Source of the DNA: Brachypodius melanocephalos
Taxonomy: Eukaryota > Chordata > Aves > Passeriformes > Pycnonotidae
Assembly: GCA_013398615.1 (NCBI GenBank)
Contig: VZSR01001685.1
Location: 1,711,874 to 1,775,873, forward strand
Direction: 5' to 3'
DNA length: 64,000 nucleotides
In this document: piece by piece, positions 51,566 through 62,728 of the stretch
Layout of the letters: each line of letters opens with the position of its first letter
How positions within the stretch are numbered: position 1 is the first letter of the stretch
Translations under genes and position numbers: made by a program
Notes under the pieces: generated by a model
The model's database searches: none
Seen by the model: only the letters and a program-made list of their open reading frames with translations
Told to the model about the DNA's origin: nothing

Positions 51566-51609
51566 CCTGACAGTGTACCCTGTCAGGGTACCCAAATAGT
51601 ACCCTGACA
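51566..51609. repeat. Two overlapping, mutually exclusive inverted repeats
   Basis: CCTGACAG (51566-51573) pairs perfectly with CTGTCAGG (51580-51587) around TGTACC. TGTCAGGGTA (51581-51590) pairs perfectly with TACCCTGACA (51600-51609) around nine bases. The two hairpins share the middle segment, so only one can form at a time. The third arm is also a near direct repeat of the first. Function is unknown. Confidence 0.93.
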
Positions 51610-52695
51610 ATGTTGACTGCTACAAATCTTCTGGAAGTGTTCACACTAGCATTACTATTATGAGGAAAGCATAATTTGATTTTTCTCTTTCTTTTTATTT
51701 TTGTAACCTTACATATTTCATCTCAATAAATTCTTCTACATGTGCTCTTTTATTGCACATACTGTGCAGGTAGAATTCCTCAAAAAACAATGCATTTTGT
51801 TCTCTCTTTTGTAGGCTCTGCAAGGAGACTCAGCTGATTCACCCTACAACCTGCACAAAGCCCCACAGACTTTCCTCTATAGTACCATGCAAACACAGGT
51901 TCCCCATGCTGGGCTCTGAGATGTTATGGGTAAAACAGAGAACTTAAGGCTAAATATTAGCATTGCTTAGCAGAATGCGTCACATAAGCCTACAGAACAA
52001 GGGGTTTCCAACGTTTTTTGTGGAAGAATATGCCTTTAATAAAATTTGGAGATGAGACAACTGATGTCTTCTCAAAATCTGACCAGTGATACACTGCACT
52101 AGGAAAGGAAAAAGATGTTGTGAAAACATCTTTAACCCTTTGCCCTGCTTTAAAATAAGGCTGTTACTCTATGTGCCATATATTTGACAAATACAGCTTC
52201 TCTGCATGGCTGAGGTTGGAAATTTACACCCACAACTGCAGATCAGCAACCCAAGCAGTTATGAAATTGTCTCATGCACTGTATTCAGCTTTCAGGATTG
52301 TTTTGCCAAGTAAGGTGTGAACAATTCTACATTAAACATTTCAATATCTACTGTTAAAAGTGAAATTCTCCAACACTTTAGATTTTGTGCTATAATTCTG
52401 TCTCAGGGCAAAAGAGACATAAGGCCTATTACAGTTATTAGCTTCAGACTTCTTGCATTCTTATTTCCAACACTTGTTTCTAAGAAAACTGAAAATTGAT
52501 GAGCAATCATTTCTATTAGTAAGATCTGGGTGGAAAATGCACAATATTTTCCTCCCTTATATACAAAAATCTAAAATAAATTACAGAACAAATCCTGACT
52601 GAAAAAAAAACCCAAAAAACTATAGAAGAATTCAACAAAACACAATCAAAACTTTCTTTTCAACCAAATGTCTTCATACAACATTAAAATAGACA
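51610..52695. other. Unique AT-rich noncoding DNA
   Basis: No gene or repeat is recognised. Confidence 0.55.
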
Positions 52696-52778
52696 GTGAC
52701 CCTGCCTGAGAGAGAGGATGGATCAGGTGGCCTCCAGAGGTCTCTTTCAACGTCAGTCATTCCACGGTTATGAAATTC
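52696..52778 (+). mobile_element. CR1 LINE tail fragment
   Basis: This is a very short 3' end of an element of the CR1 type. It holds 'gatggatcaggtggcctcca', 'gaggtctctttcaacgtcag' and 'tcattccacggttatgaaat', which follow the CR1 terminal pattern ending in tail octamer-like repeats. Only about 80 bases remain, as expected for extreme 5' truncation. An LTR with a similar terminus is the alternative. Confidence 0.7.
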
Positions 52779-53587
52779 AAATTACTAAAAACAAAATATG
52801 AATTATTCCAGTGTTTTCTACAGAGTTGTAGCACCTAGTAATATTTTGACCACAGTCAGTGGTAGCCAACATATCCATTTTAAAGGAGAAGTGAACATGA
52901 GTTCATAGTTGAGACAGACATAATAAAGCAATCACAGGTGAAAAGAGATATAAAATTATACTGATTTTACAAACAGAAAAGTTAAGCTCAGAAAGCCTGT
53001 TTCCCATTTACACTAAAAGCATCCACTATGCTGGTTTAAAGGGCCTTAACACAGCTTTAGATTTAATTCATGTAGTGTACAGTGGGTTTAGTATAATTGA
53101 GAATAAGGCTGGAATGAATCAAAGTGCTCAAGATTACAAATTACATCTCTGCAAAAGACTAAACTTTAACTTTTCTAATATTGAGTCCAACATGTCAGTA
53201 CAAAGATTTTTGTCTTCTTGAAAGAGGTCATTTCATCAACAGTGCAAAAAGCTCTAGAATTCACTCTAGAACTACAGAAAATAAAACTCAGTAAAATATC
53301 TTTTATTTTAATAACCTTGCTACAGCTATGAAAAATTAACCTCCACCCTTTGCTGTTAGGGTGTTTGTTGTCATACTATTTTATATATATTATACATGTC
53401 ATACACCTCGTTATTATCATACTGATCTAGCAATTGATAATTGAACATATCAACTTCAGTTGAAGTTAAAATGAAGCTTCCTCTTCTTTTTAGGCACTCT
53501 ATAAAACCAATAATTATTAACACTCATTCAGAAAAGTCTTTTGTATTCTTATTTTGTAAGACTTCGTGCACTCTTTTCTCTTTGCAG
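52779..53587. other. Unique AT-rich noncoding DNA
   Basis: No gene or repeat is recognised. The right end holds the strong polypyrimidine tract and AG (53586-53587) that precede the candidate exon at 53588. Confidence 0.55.
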
Positions 53588-53730
53588 GGAAAAAAATGTT
53601 TGCATGACGAACAAGAATGTACAATTCACTCTGAGGGCAGGATACCTCAGAGCAAGACTGTCTCAAACAAAGAAAAATTCCAGGGACAAACAGAGTATTG
53701 GAAGTATCAAGGGCTTCTTTCCCAAAGATG
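53588..53730 (+). other. Candidate cryptic exon, unassigned
   Basis: A strong 3' splice site (cactcttttctctttgcag, AG at 53586-53587) precedes 143 bases that are open in two frames. They reach a possible 5' splice site (ATG/GTAGTA at 53730/53731). One frame reads GKKCLHDEQECTIHSEGR then QTEYWKYQGLLSQRW. The donor lacks the usual G at +5. No family is recognised, and the exon could equally be a pseudo-exon or part of a noncoding RNA. Confidence 0.18.
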
Positions 53731-55270
53731 GTAGTAATTTGGTTCTACAGCAGTGACAGCCTTTCGATATTAAACTTTGCTATTAATTCTTCTTGCAATG
53801 AACAGGTAGGGGAAATATGCCAAAGAGCCCTTCCTCCAGCAGACACAGTGTAACTTTTTTTCTCCAGGTCTAGTCAATGATGGGTGCTTCTAATTCCTCA
53901 CTGACACGTTAATGAATACAACCTTTCTAAAGTTCAGCCCAGATAAGCCGGAGATGATGAGGGACATTTTGGCAACTGAACAACAGAGAGAAAGAAGATC
54001 AATCTTTTAAAAGATTTACACACTTCCCTTAATTATCTTCCTAATTTATGTGCATCTTAAGTGAACAGTAATTCCTGTGAGGCTCCATTTGCATGGGCTT
54101 GTAACCTCTCAGTATGACAGCAATGCCAAGTTTCACACGTAATTGTTAAAAAGAATCAGAATCTGGAAGACTTATTTTGCAGTGGAGATCACTTTTGAAA
54201 AGAAGCGTATTTCATTACTCGCTTACAGATGCCTTCCCCTCCCCCCCTTCATTTCTAAGTAGATTTCAAACTTAAAATTCATCTTCAAAGCTCTTTCCAA
54301 GAAAGCTATCCTATGCTATCCTAGTCAGAAAGAGTACTCCTGAAGACCATAGATTCAATTCTGATGCCAGCTGCAAATCTCACTTTTTGGAACTCTCTTG
54401 ACTTGTACAAAGTTTTCAGAAACAGGCTTATGAGCTGTATTTATCAATCACACAGATTTTTTCCTTAAACACTATGTGTGAACATGTTTTCTGAATACTA
54501 AAAACAACATTATTCAAAAGTAAGCATTTATGCATGCAAGTGTCAAGATAGTTACTGTATACATTTTACTCTCACTAAAATCATTTTTGTAAGTTTGCAG
54601 TTTTGTCCCGCTACATAAAAACTTTCTCCACAGTAGCAAAAGGTTGCCTTGTTTTCTGTATTGATTTTCTTCAAGAAATTTCATAGCATTTAGAGTTGAA
54701 GTCTGTATTTTTTCTGGAAAAAAAAATTCAACCAAACTATGACTCATTATAGTAATACACCACAATCATTCTGAATCTTAGAGTTGCACTGCAAGTTGCA
54801 AAGATTAAAAATAAAAATTGCAGTGTAACATTTACAATTATTATTTCAAATATAACATCTATGAAAGGCTACAGCACACAGTAAAACACCCACATTTTGG
54901 TTCAATAACACATTATTAATTTAAAGAACAGTGAAGGATAGAATTTAGCATCCATATATATAAAATATTGCTTGTGTTCAACAAAGAGAATATTTTACAC
55001 TGCTCGCTCAGACTGAATGGAAATATATTAACTACATCATGACACTTAAGAAAAGCTGTTCAGCTAGCTGATCTTTCACATAACCTAAAACAAAAGACAA
55101 ACTTTCCACGGCAATGTAGATCCCAAACCCTTTATTTTAGTTTTATTATTTTTAAAAAGAGCATTTCATAGCATACTTATTTTAAAATGTCTCATTAGTA
55201 TCTATCCAGAATATATGCTCTATACACAGCCACATATATAAACATATAACTAACAACTGACTCACATACG
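53731..55270. other. Unique AT-rich noncoding DNA
   Basis: No gene or repeat is recognised. A short C run lies at about 54238-54247. Confidence 0.55.
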
Positions 55271-55303
55271 CTGTTGCCTGAATATGTTGTTGCCAGGCAA
55301 CAG
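55271..55303. promoter_or_regulatory. Hairpin with RFX X-box-like palindrome
   Basis: Arms CTGTTGCCTG (55271-55280) and CAGGCAACAG (55294-55303) are perfect reverse complements. Nested at 55289-55301 is GTTGCC-A-GGCAAC, a perfect palindrome that matches the RFX-factor X-box half sites (GTTGCC and GGCAAC) with a one-base spacer. RFX factors control ciliary and MHC class II genes, but no gene of either type is visible here. Binding is inferred from the motif alone. Confidence 0.45.
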
Positions 55304-58300
55304 CTATAAAGCATTTTGCACTGCTTGCAAAAATCTGAATGAATGATTCAAAGAGAGATTATTTCTAAAAAACTGGGAAGAAAACTCACTACTGGAATTA
55401 CATTAATAATTCCTTTTATATTTGAAGGACTCACAGAGCATGTTCCTTCCATAATTACCAATTTCAGAAAGGACAATTCCTTTGAGTAGGATTTGAAAGG
55501 CATTTTACAACAAGGAAATTCATGTTCTATGCATGTGGCTAATGTTCCCACATGGACACTGAACCAAAGCCACCAAAGTTAATGGGTTCCTTAAATTGAC
55601 TTCAGGGTCTTTTCATTGGTCTTTTCATCAGGTTTTAATGTCCATTATAGGACAAAAATGACAGACTCCTAAATGAAAAAACAGAAGTCCTTACAGAAGT
55701 TACAATAAATTCTCAATAAAATTTTACCATCTCACAATATGCAAGTGAAAGAGAGAGTCTGTACAAACACTTCTTTGTGTAATCTCCATGTAGCTAAAGT
55801 GTAATCTCACCGAGGCCAATGGTATTACACACGAGAGTAAAAATAGCAGCATCTATAATCCATTGATAACATGGATGTGATATGCTATCTACAAAACAGA
55901 ACTATTTGACTCTAAGTAAGTGCCATCCATTACAAAATTACCAGAACTTTGGCTATCACAACTCTTGGGAATTAAGAGGTGGAAAAGAAAATAGCTGGGG
56001 AGCACAGCAACTTCAAAATGCTTACCATAAGCCTGAGTCACAAGTTGCTTTAACACAAACATTAGCATAAAAAGCTGTGGGACACTTTTTTCCCTTGTTT
56101 ACTGTGGCGGCAAGATATTTCTTTCAACATCCTGTACAGTATGTTTAATCAATAAAAACTGGTCAGAAGCTCAAGATGATTGTTCCTTCCATAATGACCG
56201 AATCGGAAATCCATGTATTTTCCTTTTAATTCTTCAAATCCATTCAGATAACTGTAGCAAGAAGACTGAAAGCAATAATTATTGGTATTTTAAATGATAC
56301 TTTCAGTATTAAGTAGAGAATGTGACTAGCTTCTTTAATGGATTACAGTGAAATCCTTTTAATTCCATATCTCAGGTTGCCTTGAACCATCGTGAAAAAG
56401 AAAATTCCTTTACGAGGAAGGAATCTGCAATCTAAATCCTGTCCATCTGGAGCTTTATAAAAATTAAAATGAATGTATTATAAATAGGAACTAAAGTTTT
56501 AGAGTTTCATTTGAATTATTTTCATACTCCAAGACCTAACTCAGACCTAAGTTTATATTACTGGTCAAGATGCAGTTATATAAATGGCAATACCGTTGCT
56601 TACAATCAGGCTGAGCATCTTTAGATAATAATATAAAATAATATAAATAATCTATGGGAAGGATATCCATTCCAGGTGCACTACTTGTCTGTGCTTTATC
56701 ATGTGTTTGTTTGTTTCTTAGTATATGCTGTGGCAACTCAAAGAAATAGTAGAACCTTTGTTTTGTCCTCTGTATTCATCATGACCCACTTGCAGATCCA
56801 GTGTGATCAATCAGTGTAATCTCAAACCCAAGAAATTTTGCAGATCCTTTTGTTTTCTTCACCCAAAATATACATACAATATCAACTGAATGTTAGGATT
56901 TTGTAAGACACATGCTGCATTATTTCAAGAGGAGCAACACGGCAATCAGTGGTTTGTATTCATAGCATTGTTAGTCCTGATTGACTGAAGATAGGGTTAA
57001 CTGCAGAAGGAGAAACACCATGTTCATTTACAGAAAAAGTACTTGTAATGATCTAAAGGTATGGTTAAAAACAGGGGGAGGTTATATGGGAAAACTTCTA
57101 ATTTGGTGACTAAGAGCAACCTGCTATTTATTACTCAATCAAGACTGATTGGCAGGTACAATTTTCTCTTTGGATAGGTGTATTAGAGTGTAAACTGAAG
57201 CATCCAGAAAATCATTCCACTTAGTATGTGGAAACATGGAAAAATTAGTAAAGATTAACAAACGGAGTGAAAATTTCCAAGAGATAGGATTCTTTCATTT
57301 CATGGCTGAGGTGTGACAAAAAAAAAGACAAAAACAAACAATAAGATTATGACTTCGAAGGTTGACATGGGTCAAAACAAGACCATCAAAGTGACACAAT
57401 GTTCATTTTTAATTAGACTTCCTAATGTGACATCAAATCGTTTTTTTTCTCTGAGAAACAGCACTTCAACAAGGCATGAAATCCTCACAGCTTAGTTTAT
57501 TAGGAGGTAACAAAGGGATTCCAATCTGCCACAAGAAAGTTTCAGCTTATAAGCACAGTCAGTGCAGTACAAAATTGTGTCATATGAATTTTAATGTGAC
57601 ACAAGTATGAAAGATTCCAAAAGAACAAAGGCAGCACAGTCCTGTTCCACACTACACAAATGACCTATTCTGATCTGAACAGCACACCACATTACAATCA
57701 AATTTATTTCAAAGAAGGGTCATGAAGGTCAAATGTAATGGCCGCAAGAATGAGTATTTCCTTTATGTAGTATTAGAGAAAAGCAAAATATCAAACAATG
57801 CAGGAATGCCAGGGCACTGAAAAGAAAGGCATATTTAGGCTGCAGGGAAACAGATTTTATAAAGTTGTTTTAATTACAGTCATCCTCAATGACTACAGTT
57901 CCTAAGTTTCAAAGATGCCGTGATACCTTGATGAAGATGTGACGTATACACATGAGCTCACCTACTACATAGCCTTTAACATATATTTGACATTTCAAGG
58001 CACCAGAGCAAAGTTTCATGTACACTTCATGCCTAACAAAAATAAGGAGACAGGCTAAGTGGTCAGACTGGCTGGATGTCTCTTCATGGCCTGATATCTC
58101 CATGGCAGAAACCATGATATTCGCAGAGTAAGAATACAACAACAGAAAGGCTGGTAAAGCTCTTCAGCTCACTATCCAACCTTACAACAAAAATAATTTT
58201 AACATGGTAAAGGTTACAGAACAATCAGAACAATGAGCTCTACTTGAAAACACGGGACTGTCAGAAGAATATATCATTCAATTTACTTATTAATGAATTT

Positions 58301-60359
58301 TTGTAAACAAGCACTTAAGAATTACAGTGAAAAGAAGGCAAAATAAAGTTAATGGTCAAGTATCACTAAACAAAAAAGTAACGACAAATTCTCGCAGTTC
58401 TTGTTGCCATGTATTTCCATCAAGATTTAGGCATCTTTTTTGTCTTCAAATTGCTTTCCTGAACAGAATCAATTACTGATGGGAAATCAGCTTGAGCCCT
58501 GACTTCATGAATACTATGAACAGAATTTGAAAGTATGTGGGGAGTAAGCAGACAGGCTAACAAGTATGTAAAGCAAGGTATGGGTATAAAACATCAGAAG
58601 TAAACATTATACCACGTTAAAAAAAAAAAAAAGAAGAAAACAACAAAACATAAAGATTTTTATTTTACAATTAGATGAAGATTTACTAATTGGGTTTTTG
58701 TAAATTAAATTCGTGAAAAAGTAAATTCTACCAGAAAGTTCTCCCCAAATGAAGGCTTGTTATTGTGGGTTTTTTCAATGAAATGAAAATATACTGTTGA
58801 ATTATCTTCCATTTGATTCCTAGCCAGGGCTCCCTCAGTCACAAAACAAAACAGAATAAAAGCTGAATTGGAAGAATTTCTGTAACGAATTGGCTACCAG
58901 CCTAAAGGTTAGAATTGGTTTTATTGCCCAAGTCTAGCACTAAAATTAGTATTAGACACCTCAGCTCTCCAAGTTTTAATCAATCTGCTTTTCAGGAGAC
59001 TTTGAAATATTCAAAGAATGTAGACTATTATGACCAAAAAGAACTACCCCAGTAACTTCCAATGTGTCAGAATGAAACATAGCTAGCAAGAGATAAAATT
59101 CTATTGCCATATTTAAAAAATTATCTTAGCCTTAGTTTCCAGAACCCATAGTTCTTTTCCCTCGTTCCAGTATTTTTGGAAGTTAAAAATATTCATCTGC
59201 TAGCAGACATTTATATCCCTGAAAACTCGTGTATTCACCTACATTATGATGGCTCCAGTGCAAGTCATTAAGGTTTGGACTTGGAGACAGACATAAAGGA
59301 AAAAAATACAAACATTTAATGCTTCACTTGGTGAATAAAAATTGCATTAATTTAGATATTCAGTCAAAAGAATCCAATTAGCTATGGATATACACACATA
59401 TTCATACCTTTCAACCATCACACTCATTTGAATTTTGATGCTATTTTCTATAAAATATAATCCCTTTTAAATTGTATTGAATAGATTTATTCAGATGTGC
59501 ATTTCCATATGTCATATTTAAGCTTATACTACCACCTGCCTGAGGCTGTATAGTCAGAATTGTCACCCTCACACACCAGTAGGAGAAAATCCTCCACAGA
59601 CACTGTATGAACTATTTCCCTTCTGCTTAGTGTAGAGTTACGGTAATCATTACAACCATGGAAAATATGCATGCAAAAGCAAGTTTTATGTGTCCCTCTT
59701 AAGAAAAAAATCAGACTAGCATCTCCAAAACAAAATATTCAAGCTACATAAGATATTCTGCAGTGAAATATCACTCTCTTCACAATTTTTTTACACCGGT
59801 CAGCAAGTATCATCCAAGATTACTGTGATGTGAACTCTACATTTGTTGCACATATGCCATAGACATAGGTACATAAAAGTATTTGCATATACATAACATA
59901 CTTAAAGGACACTTGAGATGGCTTCAAATCCAGATCTGCAAACCAAATAGATTAACTTTGCTTCCAACTACTAACATCAAGGTGACGGGATACCATAATC
60001 TCTCTGCTTTGTGTTGGGCCCATCCAATAACACTACTGAGCAGGGGAAAAACCGATGAGCAAAGTTTAAGCAGAGGACTGCCAGAAACAAACTAAGGCTT
60101 AGAAATTGCTTCTTCAGATAAGATTAATGCTTGAGTGATGCACAGAGTGATTTTGGGGTTGCAAAATCATTAATAAGAGCATCCATTCTCTTTGGATTTA
60201 TACCATTTCACAAACATTTGTAGCTGAGGCTATTAAGGGTTTACACCAAACTTTCCTGAGCTCTTGTGGAATTAACAGCCATGCCAAGCCACCAAAGTGC
60301 TCCAAAGGTCAGTTTATAATTAGTGTCCCACCATCCTGCACACTGTGTCTGCAAGCAAT
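55304..60359. other. Unique AT-rich noncoding DNA
   Basis: No gene or mobile element is recognised. A poly-A run occurs at 58619-58632. Open frames are under 80 codons and have no resemblance to known proteins. Confidence 0.55.
58619..58632. repeat. Poly-A run
   Basis: Fourteen A followed by an AAGAAGAAAACAAC-type tail. No recognised element body lies upstream. Confidence 0.9.
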
Positions 60360-60779
60360 GTACAGCATCTGGAGGGGGAAGGGAGAGAGGGGGAGGAGGA
60401 GATAAATATTAGCACTGCGATAAGCTCACAGAGCACGACTTGGAGGAGGGCAGATTTCACATGGTCCCTGCTGTTGGGTTTCAGGGGAAGCAGAGAACAC
60501 CTCCACGGAAAGGAGAGCTGGTAGAGACCCTGCACTTTTCTGCACACCTGAAGAAAAACTGAAAGAGTGAACACAATGAACCTCAAATCTCCTTCCAGCC
60601 AGAGGCCAACAGCGACTTGGACCTTTTGGAATTACTGGCAACATCAGTAGCAGTGAAAGCAAGCATTCCCGTTCTCTCACAAAGGGTAGGAGACAGCCCA
60701 AACCGATGATTCCCGGGACCGACTGAAGTTTAGAAAATCTTGACCTCTGCACACACGCTGCTCCAACTTCACTGTCTTT
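60360..60779. promoter_or_regulatory. GC-rich shoulder of the CpG island
   Basis: Sequence composition rises sharply from the AT-rich left flank. It starts with a 32-base all-purine tract (60371-60402) followed by an AT-rich TATA-like patch (gataaatatt). On the minus strand a strong polypyrimidine tract and AG occur near 60553-60570, so a splice acceptor is possible. I see no protein I recognise. The region is plausibly promoter-proximal or 5' untranslated sequence of the gene marked by the adjacent island. Confidence 0.45.
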
Positions 60780-61454
60780 TCAGGATTTGCTGCACCCCTT
60801 GAGGGAAAGTGCCCATGGCCAATCTGATAGCAGTGTCGCCGAGCATCCCGGTGGGCACTGCGAACAGCCACCCTCACCTAAGAGACTGCCCCTAGTTTTT
60901 ATCACTGCCAGCCTCTGCATCTGCCTTTAGGTTCCTGAGGCTGTCACCCCACTGCCTCCCTGCCCCTCCCCGGCGCGCTGCAGGCTGTCATTCCTCAGTC
61001 CCCCGTGCCCCAGGGCAGAGCACCATCACACCTCCACGCCCGCTTTCCTCTGTTACTCTTACTCCGCTACCAGCGGAATGTTTTCTGACCCTGCCCCGAT
61101 TGCAAACATCCCTCTCCGAAATGGGAGGGACACAGACAGGGAGAATCGGCACACAAAGTTTACAGCTGCTGCCTGAGCCTTCCTCTCCCCACCCAAGCCC
61201 TTGCCGGAGGCAGCAAGGCGAGGGACAGGGGAACGCAGGGACGGCCAAAGGGGAGTGTCAGCCCTGGCCTGGGCTCTGGAACTCGAAGAGCACGGGGGCA
61301 CGGGGCACAGCTTTCCGCGGACAGTGACCCTGGCGGGCGATCGCTGAGACAGAAGGGAGGAGCGGCGCCTTCCCGGAGAGGGGAGCAGCCGGCTCTCTCC
61401 GAGGCGCAATGGCAGCGCATCCCCACCGACCCCTCCAGAGCTGGGAGCTAAGTG

Positions 61455-61538
61455 CAAGCCCCGGCAGCGGCACCAGCAGCAGCACCGGCAGCAGCACCAG
61501 CAGCAGGAGCAGCGGCAGGAGCAGCAGCGGCAGCAGCA
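61455..61538. repeat. Imperfect (CAG/CGG/CAC)n triplet repeat at an assembly gap
   Basis: The tract is almost entirely made of GC-rich triplets (CAG, CGG, CAC, GAG) in register, running straight into the gap at 61539. On plus, one frame gives Ser/Gly/Arg/Thr and another Ala/Pro/Gly runs. On minus they give Leu/Pro/Val or Cys/Arg runs. Its true length is unknown because the gap lies on it. Confidence 0.92.
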
Positions 61539-61638
61539 NNNNNNNNNNNNNNNNNNNNNNNNNNNNNNNNNNNNNNNNNNNNNNNNNNNNNNNNNNNNNN
61601 NNNNNNNNNNNNNNNNNNNNNNNNNNNNNNNNNNNNNN
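61539..61638. other. Assembly gap (100 N)
   Basis: Exactly 100 N, the conventional placeholder for a gap of unknown size. It lies inside the triplet repeat in the CpG island, a typical failure point for sequencing of GC-rich avian first exons. Any reading frame across it is unreliable. Confidence 0.98.
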
Positions 61639-61820
61639 CAGTGCTCTCCTCGGCCGCCCCGGTTTTGCCCACTTTTCTGCAGGCTGGCGGATGGCACCCC
61701 CGCCTCCGGTGGCAGATCTCTTGGGAAACGCGGCCCGGGAGGGCATCTTTCAGCCTCGTGCGTTCAGGAAGCCGCGTAGACGCCCAGCAGCAAACGCGGT
61801 ACTGTTGTGTCGGTACAACA

Positions 61821-62500
61821 AACTTAATGAAACAAATATTTAAGCTACAGAAGTGAAGGAAGAAAAAAAGGAAAGGAAAAAAGAAGCACAAGAAGTCCAT
61901 CTGAAGTCGAAAAATTAGTTGTCACACAGGCTTTCTGTGCTCTCCACGATAATGACCATGTGTTTAATCACTCCTAGCAGGAGAATGACTTCTAAAGAAA
62001 ACATAATGTTTAGGAGACATTAGAAAGGGAAAAAACCCGAGGAGATTATGTTTGATTTAGTTACATCTAAAATAGGGATGGACAAGAATGGATCTAAGCT
62101 GATTGAGAAAGAAAAACTACAGATATATAGAATTGACAAGATAGTGCATGACTATTGTTACATAAAATTGTACTCAATAAAACGCTTTCAGCGGAAAAAG
62201 TTTGATTGGTATGATAAGCTTAACGAAAGCTTCATGTGCTGTTTTGCTAAGAATCTACATTCTACTGTACCATTGCCCTGAAATTTTCTCAGACAGGAAT
62301 TTGCAGTATGTGGTGTGCTGCAGGGTGGGGTGATGGAACGTCATTCTATAGTTCAAGTTTGTTAGATTTATTTTTGATTTTCAAAATCAATAGACAACAT
62401 TAGAGATTAGCCTTGTAGCAAATAGGAAAGATACAATCTAGAAAAAGTATTTCAGTGCTTGGGTGATGGAATTACAGGGAAAAACTTTGCAAATATATGA
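61821..62500. other. Unique AT-rich noncoding DNA beside the CpG island
   Basis: Composition drops back to AT-rich immediately after the island, with a purine-rich run at 61855-61890. A 77-codon ATG frame (62048-62281) rich in Lys, Ile and Tyr has no recognised family. The ATG context is poor. No retained gene can be supported. Confidence 0.5.
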
Positions 62501-62728
62501 AACTACCTGGAGTACTGCATCCAACTCTGGAGCCCCTGGCATAGTAAAGACAAGGAATTGCTAGAGAGGGTCCAGACGAGGGCCATAAACATGATCAGAG
62601 GGATGGAAAATCTCTCCTGTGAGGAGGGGTTGAGACAGTTGGGGTTGTTCAGTCTGGAGAAGGGAAGGCTTCAGAGTGACTTTGTAGTAATCTTGCAGTA
62701 CGTAGAGGGTATTACTGGGTACAAAATT
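62501..62728 (+). mobile_element. CR1 LINE internal fragment
   Basis: The copy follows the CR1 order: 'acctggagtactgcatccaa', 'ctctggagcccctgg', 'gagagggtccagacgagggc', 'atgatcagagggatggaaaa', 'ctctcctgtgaggaggggtt', 'ttggggttgttcagtctgga'. Translation gives the pol C-terminal pattern LERVQTRA, MIRGMENLS, LGLFSLEKGRL. It belongs to the same branch as the antisense copy at 16625. The 3' tail is missing, so it is truncated at both ends and inactive. Confidence 0.9.

Larger units (their letters stand above)
60780..61820. promoter_or_regulatory. CpG island, probable promoter and first exon of an unidentified gene
   Basis: This is the only CpG-dense, GC-rich stretch in the window and contrasts strongly with the AT-rich DNA on both sides. 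In vertebrates such islands mark promoters of widely expressed or developmental genes. Both strands carry open frames through the gap. On plus, an ATG at 61409 (Kozak gcaATGG) gives a Ser/Gly-rich product open to 61843. On minus, an ATG at 61746 leads to a Leu-rich run, and another minus frame is Cys-rich. A good minus-strand donor (TCTTAG/GTGAGGG) lies at 60878/60877 and a weaker one (GA/GTAAGAG) near 61062. The direction of transcription and the identity of the gene remain open. Confidence 0.75.

Noticed and set aside
60426..60752. 108-codon minus-strand frame in the GC-rich shoulder
   Set aside because: Low stop frequency in GC-rich DNA; no domain, and it overlaps another frame of similar quality.
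61059..61697. 212-codon minus-strand frame across the gap
   Set aside because: A third of it is N or flanking poly-Cys from the triplet repeat; no recognised domain. It ends next to a weak donor, so it is mentioned only as ambiguity of the island.
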